Of a DNA stretch of 64,000 nt, positions 11,409 to 20,997 are shown one piece after another. The stretch covers positions 2,852,001-2,916,000 of the forward strand of contig NZ_JACGWV010000001.1 in assembly GCF_014137995.1 (NCBI RefSeq), in the 5' to 3' direction. The notes beneath the pieces were generated by a model, which saw nothing but the letters and a program-made list of their open reading frames with translations, was not told the DNA's origin and made no database searches. Every line of letters starts with the position of its first letter. The first letter of the stretch is position 1. The DNA is from Promicromonospora sukumoe. Lineage in GTDB: Bacteria; Actinomycetota; Actinomycetes; Actinomycetales; Cellulomonadaceae. The position numbers and the translations under genes were made by a program.

Positions 11409-12334
11409 TCATCGACATGCCGGACACGACGACCAACGACGTCAACAAGCGGCTCGTGCGCCTGCGCGACGAGGGCGGTGCGGTGGCCCTCGGCCGCGTG
11501 CTCACCCTCGTGGTGCTGGCCGACGAGCGCGACGTCGAGGAGTCGGTCGAGGCCGCCAACGACGCGAGCCGCGAGCACCCGTGCCGCGTCATCGTCGTCG
11601 CCCCGGCGGCGCGCGGGACGGACGCCCGGCTCGACGCGCAGATCCGCGTGGGCGGTGACGCCGGTGCCTCCGAGGTGGTGGTGCTGCGCGCCTTCGGCCC
11701 GCTCCTGGAGCGGACCGACACGCTGGTCATGCCGCTCCTGCTGCCCGACGCGCCGATCGTGGCCTGGTGGCCGCGGGAGGCGCCGGCGGTGCCGTCGCAG
11801 GACCCGGTGGGCGCCATGGCGACCCGCCGGATCATCGACAGCACCACGGCGAAGGACCCGGAGGAGCTGCTCGGCAAGCTCGCGGGCACGTACGCCCCCG
11901 GCGACACCGACCTCGCGTGGGCGCGCGTGACCCTGTGGCGGGCGCTCATCGCGGCCGCCGTGGAGCAGCCGCCGTTCGAGCCGGTGCTGTCGGTGACGGT
12001 CGAGGGGCAGAAGAAGCACACGTCCCTCGACCTGCTCGCGGCCTGGCTCGGGGCACGGCTGAACGTCCCGGCCGAGGTGGTGCGCACCGCCAGCGACGAC
12101 GCCATCACGCGCGTCGTGCTGGAGCGCAAGAGCGGCCCCATCGTGCTCGACCGCCCGGACGGCCGCACCGTCACGATCACGCAGCCGGGCAAGCCCGCGC
12201 GGCGGATCGCGCTGCCGATCCGTGCCCTCAACGAGGCCCTCATCGAGGAGCTGCGCCGGCTCGACCCGGACGAGATCTTCGAGGAGGTCCTCACGCGGGG
12301 TCTCGGGTACGTCACCAACCGGACGGCGGCCTGA
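11405..12334 (+). CDS. opcA: Glucose-6-phosphate dehydrogenase assembly protein OpcA
   Basis: A 309-residue protein of the OpcA family, an allosteric partner or assembly factor of Zwf. Recognisable segments are the N-terminal short helix, the conserved DAPIVAWWPREAP and ATRRIIDS regions, and the C-terminal sugar-phosphate-isomerase-like domain. It starts at GTG 11405 inside the zwf stop (GTGA), so the two proteins are made from coupled translation. The stop overlaps the pgl ATG (ATGATG arrangement). Confidence 0.95.
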   Translation: MIIDMPDTTTNDVNKRLVRLRDEGGAVALGRVLTLVVLADERDVEESVEAANDASREHPCRVIVVAPAARGTDARLDAQIRVGGDAGASEVVVLRAFGPLLERTDTLVMPLLLPDAPIVAWWPREAPAVPSQDPVGAMATRRIIDSTTAKDPEELLGKLAGTYAPGDTDLAWARVTLWRALIAAAVEQPPFEPVLSVTVEGQKKHTSLDLLAAWLGARLNVPAEVVRTASDDAITRVVLERKSGPIVLDRPDGRTVTITQPGKPARRIALPIRALNEALIEELRRLDPDEIFEEVLTRGLGYVTNRTAA

Positions 12335-13107
12335 TGGCCGACGCGTCCGGGGTGCGGCTCGTCGTCGTGCACCCCGACAAGGAGGTGCTCGCGCAGGCGG
12401 CCGCCGCGCGGCTGCTGACGCGCGTCCTGGACGTGCAGTCGGTCCGCTCCCCCGTGCACGTCGTGCTCACGGGCGGCACGGTCGGCATCGCGACGCTCGC
12501 GGCCGTGGCCGCGAGCCCGCTGGTGCCGGCCGTGGACTGGTCGAACGTGCACCTGTGGTGGGGCGACGAGCGGTTCCTGCCGGACGGCGACCCGGACCGC
12601 AACGAGACGCAGGCGCGCGAGGCGCTGCTCGACGGCCTGGTCGCCGGGCACGGGCTCCCCGCCGCCAACGTCCACGCCATGCCGGGGCCGACGTCGGTCG
12701 CGACGCCCGAGGAGGGCGCCGCGGCCTACGCGGCCACCCTCGCGGAGCACGCGGACGGCGCGGCGGACGGCGTCCCGGCGTTCGACGTCCTGCTGCTCGG
12801 CATGGGCCCGGACGGGCACGTCGCGTCCCTGTTCCCCGGCCACGAGGGTCTGGCCGCGCAGGGCACGACGACGGGCGTGCACGGCTCGCCCAAGCCGCCG
12901 CCGGAGCGGGTCTCCCTCACGTTCGACGCCATCCGGGCCGCCCGCGAGGTGTGGGTCGTCGCGGCCGGCGCCGAGAAGGCGGACCGGGTCGCGGCGGCGC
13001 TGGCCGGCGACCCGGTGAGCGAGGTGCCCGCCGCGGGCGCCGTCGGGCAGGCACGCACGCTGTGGCTGCTGGACCTCGAGTCGGCGGGCGCCACCACGCC
13101 GAAGTAG
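12334..13107 (+). CDS. pgl: 6-phosphogluconolactonase
   Basis: A 257-aa DevB-type lactonase that hydrolyses 6-phosphogluconolactone, the step after Zwf. The family motif GMGPDGHVASLFPGH lies in the central part, the WWGDERFLPDGDPDRNE segment before it, and LTGGTVG near the N-terminus binds phosphate. ATG 12334 overlaps the opcA stop. The last codons and TAG (13105-13107) lie inside the first unit of a 16-base tandem repeat that leads into the terminator, so the C-terminal PK may be of repeat origin. Confidence 0.95.
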   Translation: MADASGVRLVVVHPDKEVLAQAAAARLLTRVLDVQSVRSPVHVVLTGGTVGIATLAAVAASPLVPAVDWSNVHLWWGDERFLPDGDPDRNETQAREALLDGLVAGHGLPAANVHAMPGPTSVATPEEGAAAYAATLAEHADGAADGVPAFDVLLLGMGPDGHVASLFPGHEGLAAQGTTTGVHGSPKPPPERVSLTFDAIRAAREVWVVAAGAEKADRVAAALAGDPVSEVPAAGAVGQARTLWLLDLESAGATTPK

Positions 13108-13164
13108 AACCAGGGCGAAGTAGAACCGTGGCGAAGTAGAACCGTGGCGAGACAGAACGAGGGC
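13101..13164 (+). repeat. Four tandem 16-base repeats at the 3' end of pgl
   Basis: Four consecutive units: 13101-13116 GAAGTAGAACCAGGGC, 13117-13132 and 13133-13148 GAAGTAGAACCGTGGC (identical), 13149-13164 GAGACAGAACGAGGGC. The last unit forms part of the left arm of the terminator at 13154-13197, and the right arm continues into the inverse of the same unit (GAAGTAGAAC read on the minus strand at 13192-13201). The array looks like duplication of the terminator's left shoulder back into the pgl stop codon. Confidence 0.85.
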
Positions 13165-13197
13165 GGGACACCTGGTCAGGTGTCCCGCCCTCGTTCT
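13154..13197. terminator. Bidirectional terminator between pgl and rbpA
   Basis: A perfect 21-bp inverted repeat (13154-13174 with 13177-13197, ending GGGACACCTG/CAGGTGTCCC) with a two-base nominal centre. It sits between convergent genes, so it can serve both. No U-tract follows, as is common in actinobacterial I-shaped terminators. Confidence 0.85.
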
Positions 13198-13234
13198 ACT
13201 TCGCCGGCGTTCTGTACCACCGGCCTCAAAACTC

Positions 13235-13597
13235 TTAGCCAGCCACTCGTCCGCGACGGCGGATGCGCAGCGCTTCCAGCGCCTCCTCCAGGAGGGCCGC
13301 GCCGTCCTCGTCGGACCGGCGCTCCTTCACGTAGGCGAGGTGCGTCTTGTAGGGCTCGTTCCGCACGGGACTCGGCGGGTTCACCGGGTCCATGCCGGCG
13401 GGGAAGCCGCACCGCGGGCAGTCCCACTGCGTGGGAGCCTCGACGTCCTCGCCTACCGAGAAGCTCGGTGCCGTCTCGTGCCCATTGGCACACCAGTAGG
13501 AAACTCGGATACGCGGGGCGGTGTCGCCCCGCTCCGTCTCCCCGAGAGGGCCGGCGCCTACCCGGCTCCCTCGAATCGCATGACCGCCTGATGCCAC
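13235..13597 (-). CDS. rbpA: RNA polymerase-binding protein RbpA
   Basis: Actinobacteria-specific activator (120 aa) that binds the beta' zinc-binding region and the principal sigma factor, stabilising open promoters. The N-terminal AIRGSRVGAG matches the family tail; C36, H40, C60 and C63 (CANGH and CPRC) fit the zinc site known for the Streptomyces protein; the basic linker and C-terminal sigma-interacting helix (YKTHLAYVKERRSDEDG) follow. GTG 13597 is preceded by GAGGGG. It is the final gene of the minus-strand glycolytic/secretion block. Confidence 0.93.
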   Translation of the reverse strand: MASGGHAIRGSRVGAGPLGETERGDTAPRIRVSYWCANGHETAPSFSVGEDVEAPTQWDCPRCGFPAGMDPVNPPSPVRNEPYKTHLAYVKERRSDEDGAALLEEALEALRIRRRGRVAG

Positions 13598-13651
13598 GTC
13601 TGTCGTCCCCTCTGTGTGTGGCCGTCAGCTGCTAGGCGCTTGGCGACCGGG

Positions 13652-13894
13652 TCAGCTGACCTTCTGGATGAGTCCGAGCAGGACGATCACCACGGCCCAC
13701 ACCAGGGCAAAGGCGATTGTGATGCGATTGAGGTTCCGCTCGGCCACGCCGGAGGAACCGGCGCCCATCGAGATACCGCCACCGAACATGTCGGACAGAC
13801 CGCCACCCTTGCCCTTGTGGAGCAGGATGAGCATGGTGAGGAAGCCGCTGGTGAGCACCAGCAGAACTTCCAGGATGATGCGGAGCGCGTCCAC
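13652..13894 (-). CDS. secG: Preprotein translocase subunit SecG
   Basis: An 80-residue membrane protein with two hydrophobic helices (about 4-25 and 58-77) separated by a Gly-rich cytoplasmic loop (KGKGGGLSDMFGG), the hallmark of SecG. It associates with SecYE and assists SecA-driven export. GTG 13894 is the start. The position after tpiA is conserved in many Gram-positives, but here a strong hairpin separates the two genes, so secG probably has its own promoter. Confidence 0.93.
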   Translation of the reverse strand: MDALRIILEVLLVLTSGFLTMLILLHKGKGGGLSDMFGGGISMGAGSSGVAERNLNRITIAFALVWAVVIVLLGLIQKVS

Positions 13895-14087
13895 GGTTCA
13901 CGTCCTCGGTTGTAGATGTGCCGGGCGTTCCCCGGCGGCGGATTCGGTCAAGAGTAAGCGAGACGTACCTCACATTGCGAACCCCCTGATCAGAACTCCG
14001 AAAAGCCCCGAAAAGCGAGTCGCACCTGGAACATCGCGCCCGAGTGAGGGTACCTCAGGCAGGTTGCGGGCGAGTCTCGGAAACGAC

Positions 14088-14131
14088 GTGTCAGACCCAC
14101 AGGTCACCGGGGTGACCTGTGGGTCTGACAC
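14088..14131. terminator. Terminator downstream of tpiA; copy of a dispersed palindrome
   Basis: A perfect 21-bp inverted repeat (14088-14108 with 14111-14131) starting GTGTCAGACCCACAGGTCAC, 17 bases beyond the tpiA stop. A closely similar palindrome sits after the osmC gene at 36431-36474, with the same outer GTGTCAGAC/GTCTGACAC arms, so the two look like members of one repeat family. The remaining gap 13895-14087 holds no ORF I can support. Confidence 0.8.
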
Positions 14132-14148
14132 ATCAGGAAAGGGGTTCG

Positions 14149-14943
14149 CTACGCGACAACATGGGACTGGTAGCGGGCGATCTTCGCGAACTCCTCCGGG
14201 TCCAGGCTCGCGCCACCCACGAGGGCGCCGTCGACGTCGGGCTGCGCCATGATCTGCGCGACGTTGCCCGACTTCACGGAGCCGCCGTACAGGACGCGGA
14301 TGCCCTCGGCGACCGTCTGGTCGCACAGCTCGCCCAGCACGCGACGGATCGCGCCGCAGACCTCCTGCGCGTCCTCGGGGGTCGCGACCTCGCCGGTGCC
14401 GATGGCCCAGACGGGCTCGTAGGCGATGACGATGGAGGCGATCTGCTCGGCCGGCACGTCGGCCAGCGCGGCCTCGACCTGCGCGAGGGTGTGCGAGACC
14501 TGGTTGCCGGCCTTGCGGACCTCCAGGCCCTCGCCGACGCACAGGATCGGCGTCAGGCCGTGCGCGAACGCGGCGCGCACCTTGGCGTTGACGACGTCGT
14601 CCGACTCGGCGTGGTACTCGCGGCGCTCGGAGTGCCCGATCACGACGTACGTGCAGCCGAGCTTCTTCAGCATGGTGCCCGAGATCTCGCCCGTGTAGGC
14701 GCCGGACTCGTGCTTGGACAGGTCCTGGGCGCCGTAGACGATCTCCAGCTTGTCGGCGTCGACGAGCGTCTGCACGGAACGCAGGTCGGTGAACGGCGGG
14801 ACGACCGCCACCTCCACCGCGGCGTAGTCGTGCTTGGCGTCCTTCAGGGTCCAGGAGAGCTTCTGGACCGTGCTGATCGCCTGCTGGTGATCGAGGTTCA
14901 TCTTCCAGTTGCCCGCCATCAGCGGCGTGCGGGTGGTAGCCAC
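14149..14943 (-). CDS. tpiA: Triosephosphate isomerase
   Basis: A 264-aa TIM-barrel enzyme interconverting dihydroxyacetone phosphate and glyceraldehyde-3-phosphate. K14 (GNWKMN), H104 (VIGHSERR) and E176 ([11 protein letters not shown]) are the catalytic residues, and the phosphate-binding [10 protein letters not shown] is intact. Start is GTG 14943 with AAGAAGAAG upstream. It follows pgk by 47 bases and probably shares its transcript. Confidence 0.97.
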   Translation of the reverse strand: MATTRTPLMAGNWKMNLDHQQAISTVQKLSWTLKDAKHDYAAVEVAVVPPFTDLRSVQTLVDADKLEIVYGAQDLSKHESGAYTGEISGTMLKKLGCTYVVIGHSERREYHAESDDVVNAKVRAAFAHGLTPILCVGEGLEVRKAGNQVSHTLAQVEAALADVPAEQIASIVIAYEPVWAIGTGEVATPEDAQEVCGAIRRVLGELCDQTVAEGIRVLYGGSVKSGNVAQIMAQPDVDGALVGGASLDPEEFAKIARYQSHVVA

Positions 14944-14990
14944 GTGCTTCTTCTTTCTGTTCGGGGAGAGTTCAGGTCAGCCGGCGGAGA

Positions 14991-16190
14991 TCAGTCGGCG
15001 AGGACGGTGAGGCCGGGGAGCTCCTTGCCCTCCAGCAGCTCCAGGCTCGCGCCGCCACCGGTCGAGATGTGGCTGAAGCCGGCCTTGTCGAAGCCGAGCA
15101 CGCGCACGGCCGCGGCCGAGTCGCCGCCGCCGACGATGGAGAACCCGCCGGCCGCCGTCGCGTCGATGATGCCCTGCGCCACGGCCTTGGTGCCGTCGGC
15201 GAAGGCCTCGAACTCGAACACGCCCATGGGGCCGTTCCAGGCGATGGTCTTCGCGTCGGCCAGCTTGGCGGCGAACAGCTTGCCGGACTCGGGGCCGATG
15301 TCGAGGCCCATGGTGCCGTCCGGGATGGCGTCGGCCGCGACCACCTGGTGCGGCGCGTCCGCGGCGAACGAGTCCGCGGCGACGATGTCCGTGGGCAGCA
15401 CGATCTCGACGCCGTTGGCCTCGGCCGTGGCCAGGTAGCCCTTGACTGTCTCGATCTGGTCGTTCTCCAGCAGGCTGTTGCCCACCGGCCGGCCCTTGGC
15501 CGCGAGGAACGTGAAGACCATGCCGCCGCCGATGAGCAGGCGGTCCGCCTTGGTCAGCAGGTTCGCGATGACGCCCAGCTTGTCCGAGACCTTGGAGCCG
15601 CCGAGCACCACGGCGTAGGGGCGCTCGGGGTCGCCGGTCGCCTTGGACAGCGACTGGACCTCGTTCAGCACCAGGTCGCCGGCCGCTGCGGGCAGCACCT
15701 GCGCGATGTCGTACACGGAGGCCTGCTTGCGGTGCACGACGCCGAAGCCGTCGGAGACGAACGCGTCCGCGAGCTGCGCGAGCTCACCGGCGAGCTCGGC
15801 GCGCTCGGCGTCGACCTTGGAGGTCTCGCGCGCGTCGAACCGCACGTTCTCCAGGAGGGCGACCTGGCCGTCGGCCAGCGCCTCGACCGTGGCCTTCGCG
15901 GACGGGCCGACGAGGTCCTGCGCGAGCGCGACGTCCTGGCCGAGCAGCTCGCCCAGGCGGGCGGCGACGGGCGCCAGGGAGTACTGCGGGTCCGGCGTGC
16001 CCTTGGGGCGGCCCAGGTGGGCCAGGACGACGACGCGCGCACCGGCGTCGGTCAGCCGCGTCAGCGTGGGCAGGGCGGCGCGGATGCGGCCGTCGTCGGT
16101 GATCTTCGTACCGTCGAGGGGCACGTTGAAGTCGGAGCGGACCAGGACGCGCTTGCCGCGCAGGTCGCCGAGGGAGTCGATGGTCTTCAT
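14991..16190 (-). CDS. pgk: Phosphoglycerate kinase
   Basis: A 399-residue glycolytic kinase making ATP from 1,3-bisphosphoglycerate. N-domain signature [14 protein letters not shown] and substrate-binding HLGRPKG are present; in the C-domain [13 protein letters not shown], the NGPMGVFE segment and the nucleotide-binding GGGDSAAAV are complete. ATG 16190 has GGAGAGCTC before it. A hairpin at 16249-16294 lies between gap and pgk. Confidence 0.97.
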   Translation of the reverse strand: MKTIDSLGDLRGKRVLVRSDFNVPLDGTKITDDGRIRAALPTLTRLTDAGARVVVLAHLGRPKGTPDPQYSLAPVAARLGELLGQDVALAQDLVGPSAKATVEALADGQVALLENVRFDARETSKVDAERAELAGELAQLADAFVSDGFGVVHRKQASVYDIAQVLPAAAGDLVLNEVQSLSKATGDPERPYAVVLGGSKVSDKLGVIANLLTKADRLLIGGGMVFTFLAAKGRPVGNSLLENDQIETVKGYLATAEANGVEIVLPTDIVAADSFAADAPHQVVAADAIPDGTMGLDIGPESGKLFAAKLADAKTIAWNGPMGVFEFEAFADGTKAVAQGIIDATAAGGFSIVGGGDSAAAVRVLGFDKAGFSHISTGGGASLELLEGKELPGLTVLAD

Positions 16191-16248
16191 GAGCTCTCCA
16201 GGTCGGGGACCGGCCGCCAGGAGGGCCGGTCGGGGTTTCCGTCACATG

Positions 16249-16294
16249 ACGACGTCCGCGTGCGCCGGCTGGCCGATGCGCACGCGGACGTCGT
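16249..16294. terminator. Hairpin between gap and pgk
   Basis: A perfect 17-bp inverted repeat (16249-16265 ACGACGTCCGCGTGCGC with 16278-16294) and a 12-base loop, 24 bases past the gap stop and 59 bases before pgk. It may end part of the gap transcripts, or protect the 3' end of a processed gap mRNA, allowing more gap than pgk. Confidence 0.7.
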
Positions 16295-16317
16295 GGTTCA
16301 CGCTGGTGAGAGAGCTG

Positions 16318-17481
<1,164 letters not shown>

Positions 17482-17595
17482 TCACCTGACGATTTCGAGC
17501 CTATACCCGAACCGTGCCGATCCGTGACCCGAGCCGGACAGCCTGGAACTCCAGGTTCTGTCCTTTCCCACAAAAACGGATGCCGCGGAAACCGG

Positions 17596-18576
17596 TCACA
17601 GATCGAGCAGGTCGGCGGACAGCCCCGCCTCGGTGTCGGGGATGCCGAGCTCGAGGGCGCGCTTGTCCGCCGTGGACAGCAGGCGACGGATGCGCCCCGC
17701 CACCGCGTCCTTGGAGAGCTGCGGCTCGGCCAGGCGGCCCAGCTCCTCCAGCGACGCCTGCTTGTGGGCCAGGCGCAGCTCGCCGGCCTGGCGCAGGTGC
17801 TCGGGCAGCTCGTCGCCGAGGATCTCGAAGGCCCGCTGCACGCGGGCGCCCGCGGCCACGGCGGCCCGCGCCGAGCGGCGCAGGTTCGCGTCGTCGAAGT
17901 TGGCCAGGCGGTTGGCGGTGCCGCGCACCTCGCGCCGCTCCCGGCGCTCCTCCCAGACCTTGAGCGTCTCGGGCGCGCCGATCCGCTCCAGCATCCGGCC
18001 GATGGAGTCGCCGTCGCGGATCACGACGCGGTCGATGCCGCGCACCTCGCGGGACTTGGCGGCGACGCCCAGGCGGCGGGCCGCGCCGACGAGCGCGAGC
18101 GCCGCCTCGGGCCCGGGGCTGGTCACCTCGAGCGCCATGGACCGGCCGGGCTCGGTGAGCGAGCCGTGCGCCAGGAACGCGCCGCGCCACACTGCCTCGG
18201 CCTCCTGCACACCGGCGGACACGACCTCGGGGGCAAGGCCGCGCACGGGGCGGCCGCGGGCGTCGAGCAGGCCGGTCTGGCGGGCGAGCGACTCGCCCTC
18301 GCGCACCACGCGCACCACGAACCGGGAGCTCTTCCGCAGGCCGCCGGCCTGGACGACGATGAGCTCGCTGGTGTGCCCGTACAGGTCGTGGATGGCGTGC
18401 CGCAGCCGGGTCGCGGCGAGCTCGGTGTCGAGCTCCGCCTCGATCACGACCCGACCGGAGATGATGTGGAGTCCACCCGAGAAGCGCAGCGTCGCGGAGA
18501 CCTCGGCCTTACGGCACGACGTCTTCGCCACCCGCACCCGCGCGAGCTCCTCCTTGACCTGTCCCGTGAGCGCCAT
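17596..18576 (-). CDS. whiA: Sporulation/cell-division regulator WhiA
   Basis: A 326-residue DNA-binding protein with an N-terminal degenerate LAGLIDADG endonuclease-like half (about 1-210; [18 protein letters not shown]) and a C-terminal helix-turn-helix region ([19 protein letters not shown]). In streptomycetes WhiA works with WhiB on sporulation septation genes; in non-sporulating bacteria it affects division and nucleoid segregation. It normally follows rapZ-yvcK directly; here a 13.4-kb operon separates it from yvcK. ATG 18576. Confidence 0.94.
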   Translation of the reverse strand: MALTGQVKEELARVRVAKTSCRKAEVSATLRFSGGLHIISGRVVIEAELDTELAATRLRHAIHDLYGHTSELIVVQAGGLRKSSRFVVRVVREGESLARQTGLLDARGRPVRGLAPEVVSAGVQEAEAVWRGAFLAHGSLTEPGRSMALEVTSPGPEAALALVGAARRLGVAAKSREVRGIDRVVIRDGDSIGRMLERIGAPETLKVWEERRERREVRGTANRLANFDDANLRRSARAAVAAGARVQRAFEILGDELPEHLRQAGELRLAHKQASLEELGRLAEPQLSKDAVAGRIRRLLSTADKRALELGIPDTEAGLSADLLDL

Positions 18577-18667
18577 GGCGTCATCCTGCCATGGTCAAGC
18601 GCACGGTAACCCGGTGGAATCGCGGAAACTCGGGCGAATTGTCCCGGCGTGTCGCATCAGGTGTCCC

Positions 18668-19870
18668 TCAGTTCGCGCCCGGTGCGGCCTGGGGACGCGC
18701 GTCCTGGCCGGCCGGCGCCGTGACGCCTCGCGCGTCGAGCAGCGGGCGTACGCCCTCCGCGAACCAGTAGGCCTCCTCCAGGTGCGGGTAGCCCGACAGC
18801 ACGAACTCGTCGAAGCCGGCGTCGTGGTACTCGGCCACCAGGTCGGCGATCTCCTCGTGGCTGCCCACGAGCGCGGTCCCCGCGCCGCCCCGGACCAGGC
18901 CGACGCCGGCCCACAGGCCCGGGTGGACCTCCAGGTCCCGGGCGTCGCCGCCGGCGGCGAGCCGGCCGCCGTCGTGCAGCGCGGCCATGCGGCGCTGGCC
19001 CACGGAGCCGGACGTGGTCAGGACGCGCTGGGCGCCGGCGACCTGCTCCGGCGTGAGCTCGTCGAGCCAGCGCTGGGCGACCGCCCAGGCGTCCGCGGAC
19101 CGGTCCCGGGTCAGGACGTGCAGCCGGACGCCGAACCGCAGGGTGCGGCCGCGCTCGGCGGCCAGCTCGCGGACGCGCTCGATCTTGCGCCGGGCCTGGT
19201 CCGGGGGCTCGCCCCAGGTCAGGTACACGTCGGCGTGCTCGGCGGCGACGGGGAGCGCGGCGTCGGACGACCCGCCGAACCAGATCTCCGGCACCGGGTC
19301 GGGCGCCGCGAGCTGGCGCGCGCCCTCGATGCGGTAGTGCCGCCCGGCGTGGTCGAACGACTCCGGGCCGCCGGGCGTTCCGACGGACCAGACGCCGCGC
19401 AGCACCCGGAGGAACTCGGCCGTGCGGTCGTAGCGCTCGTCGTGGTCGAGGTGGTCGCCGAACCGGCGCATCTCGACCTCGTCGCCGCCCGTGACGACGT
19501 TCAGCAGCACCCGCGCGCCCGCGAACCGCTGCAGGGTGGCGGCCATCTGCGCGGCCAGCGTGGGCGAGACCAGCCCGGGCCGCAGCGCGACCAGGAACCG
19601 CAGCCGCCGCGTCTGCTGGACCAGGGCGGCGGTGGTGAGCCACGCGTCCTCGCACCAGGTGCCGGTAGGCGTCAGCACGGCGTCGTAGCCGAGGCGGTCC
19701 GCGGCGCGCGCCACCTCGCCCAGGTACTCGACGGTGGGGGCGCGCAGCCCGCTGACGCCGGTGCCGCCGTGGGCCTCCTTGGCGTGCGCGCTGCCGACGA
19801 TGCCACGGGCGTCACCGTTGGTCGGCAGGAACCAGTGGACGCCGGCGGGACGGCGCGCCCCCGCCGTCAC
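18668..19870 (-). CDS. SsuD-like FMNH2-dependent alkanesulfonate monooxygenase
   Basis: A 400-aa luciferase-like monooxygenase. The start region HWFLPTNGDARGIVGS resembles SsuD, and VALRPGLVSPTLAAQMAATL plus LLNVVTGGD are typical of the SsuD branch, which uses reduced flavin and O2 to release sulfite from alkanesulfonates. GTG 19870 overlaps the stop of the preceding gene (GTGA). No SsuE-type flavin reductase is encoded in the operon, so reduced FMN must come from elsewhere. Last gene of the twelve-gene operon; the true substrate may be another organosulfur compound. The C-terminal about 20 residues are disordered. Confidence 0.85.
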   Translation of the reverse strand: MTAGARRPAGVHWFLPTNGDARGIVGSAHAKEAHGGTGVSGLRAPTVEYLGEVARAADRLGYDAVLTPTGTWCEDAWLTTAALVQQTRRLRFLVALRPGLVSPTLAAQMAATLQRFAGARVLLNVVTGGDEVEMRRFGDHLDHDERYDRTAEFLRVLRGVWSVGTPGGPESFDHAGRHYRIEGARQLAAPDPVPEIWFGGSSDAALPVAAEHADVYLTWGEPPDQARRKIERVRELAAERGRTLRFGVRLHVLTRDRSADAWAVAQRWLDELTPEQVAGAQRVLTTSGSVGQRRMAALHDGGRLAAGGDARDLEVHPGLWAGVGLVRGGAGTALVGSHEEIADLVAEYHDAGFDEFVLSGYPHLEEAYWFAEGVRPLLDARGVTAPAGQDARPQAAPGAN

Positions 19871-20997
19871 GCGGGCACCTCGGCGGACCGCTCCGCCGGC
19901 ACGCCCGCCGTGAACCCGGCCGCCCGCCGCTCGTCCCGCGGCCCCCACAGGTCGGTGCTGACCTCGGCCCGGACCAGCGGGATCACCTCGGCCGCGAACC
20001 GGCGCAGCACGTCCTGCTGCCGGGCCGGCTCCAGCAGGTGGTTGACGGACACCGACTGGAGCACGTGCCCGAACGTGCCGTGGTAGTCCAGGATCTTCTC
20101 GGCCACCCGCTCGGGCGAGCCCACCAGCGCGGGGCCGCGCTCGACGGCGTCCTCGACGGTGCGGAAGCTGGTCACCTTGCCGATGGCGCCCGGCGCGTGC
20201 TTGCGCGAGTCCTGCTGGCGCACCTGGCCCTCGTAGATCGGCCGGTACTGCTCGATCGCCTCCTCGGTGGTGTCGGCCAGGAACAGCCCGCCCGACCCGG
20301 CGCCCACGAACCCGTAGGCCGGGTCGTGCCCCGCGGCCGCGTACTGCTCGCGGTACCGGTCGATCAGCACCGCGTAGTTCTCGCGGGGCTGGAGCGCGTT
20401 GGCGGTGACGATCGGGTCGCCGTGCTCGGCCGCGAGGTCGACGGCGAACTGCGACGTCGCCGAGCCATGCCAGATGCGGAACGGCCCCGCGAACGGGCGC
20501 GGCAGAGTGGTCGCATGCTCCAGCCGGTGCCGGTGCCGGCCCTCCCACGTGACGTCCTCCGTGGACAGCAGCAGCCGCAGCAGCTCGTAGTTCTCCCGCA
20601 GGTACTCGTACTGCTTGGCGATGTCGAGGCCGAGCAGCGGGTACTGCAGGTCCTCGTTGCCCTTGCCGATCACGATCTCCAGCCGGCCGCGGCTGAGCTG
20701 GTCGACCGTCGCCAGGTCCTCGGCGAGCCGGATCGGGTCGTGCAGGGACAGCACCGTGACGCCGGTGGACAGCAGGATGCGGGACGTGCGGGCGGCGATG
20801 GCGCCGAGCAGCACCGTCGGCGCCGAGGACAGCACCGGGCCGGCGTGCCGCTCCCCCACGGCGAACGAGTCGAAGCCGAGCTCCTCGGCCAGCACGGCGG
20901 TGTCCACGATCCGGTTCAGCCGGTCGGCGGGCGGCACCTCGCGGCCCGTGACGGGGTGCGGCGGGTTGAACGCGATGTCCAGGACCTGGAAGCGCAT
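19867..20997 (-). CDS. LLM-class flavin-dependent monooxygenase
   Basis: A 376-residue TIM-barrel protein of the bacterial luciferase-like superfamily. Supporting segments are LGFDSFAVGERHAGPVLSSA, TSRILLSTGVTVLSLHDPIR and DQLSRGRLEIVIGKGN. Such enzymes insert oxygen next to N, S or carbonyl groups using externally reduced flavin. It overlaps both neighbours by four bases, lying between two other LLM enzymes, and so very likely acts in the same pathway. Substrate cannot be read from sequence. Confidence 0.85.
   Translation of the reverse strand: MRFQVLDIAFNPPHPVTGREVPPADRLNRIVDTAVLAEELGFDSFAVGERHAGPVLSSAPTVLLGAIAARTSRILLSTGVTVLSLHDPIRLAEDLATVDQLSRGRLEIVIGKGNEDLQYPLLGLDIAKQYEYLRENYELLRLLLSTEDVTWEGRHRHRLEHATTLPRPFAGPFRIWHGSATSQFAVDLAAEHGDPIVTANALQPRENYAVLIDRYREQYAAAGHDPAYGFVGAGSGGLFLADTTEEAIEQYRPIYEGQVRQQDSRKHAPGAIGKVTSFRTVEDAVERGPALVGSPERVAEKILDYHGTFGHVLQSVSVNHLLEPARQQDVLRRFAAEVIPLVRAEVSTDLWGPRDERRAAGFTAGVPAERSAEVPA

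Noticed and set aside
13101..13164. Short tandem units considered as a CRISPR array
   Set aside because: Units are 16 bases, directly abutting, with no spacers and no cas genes.
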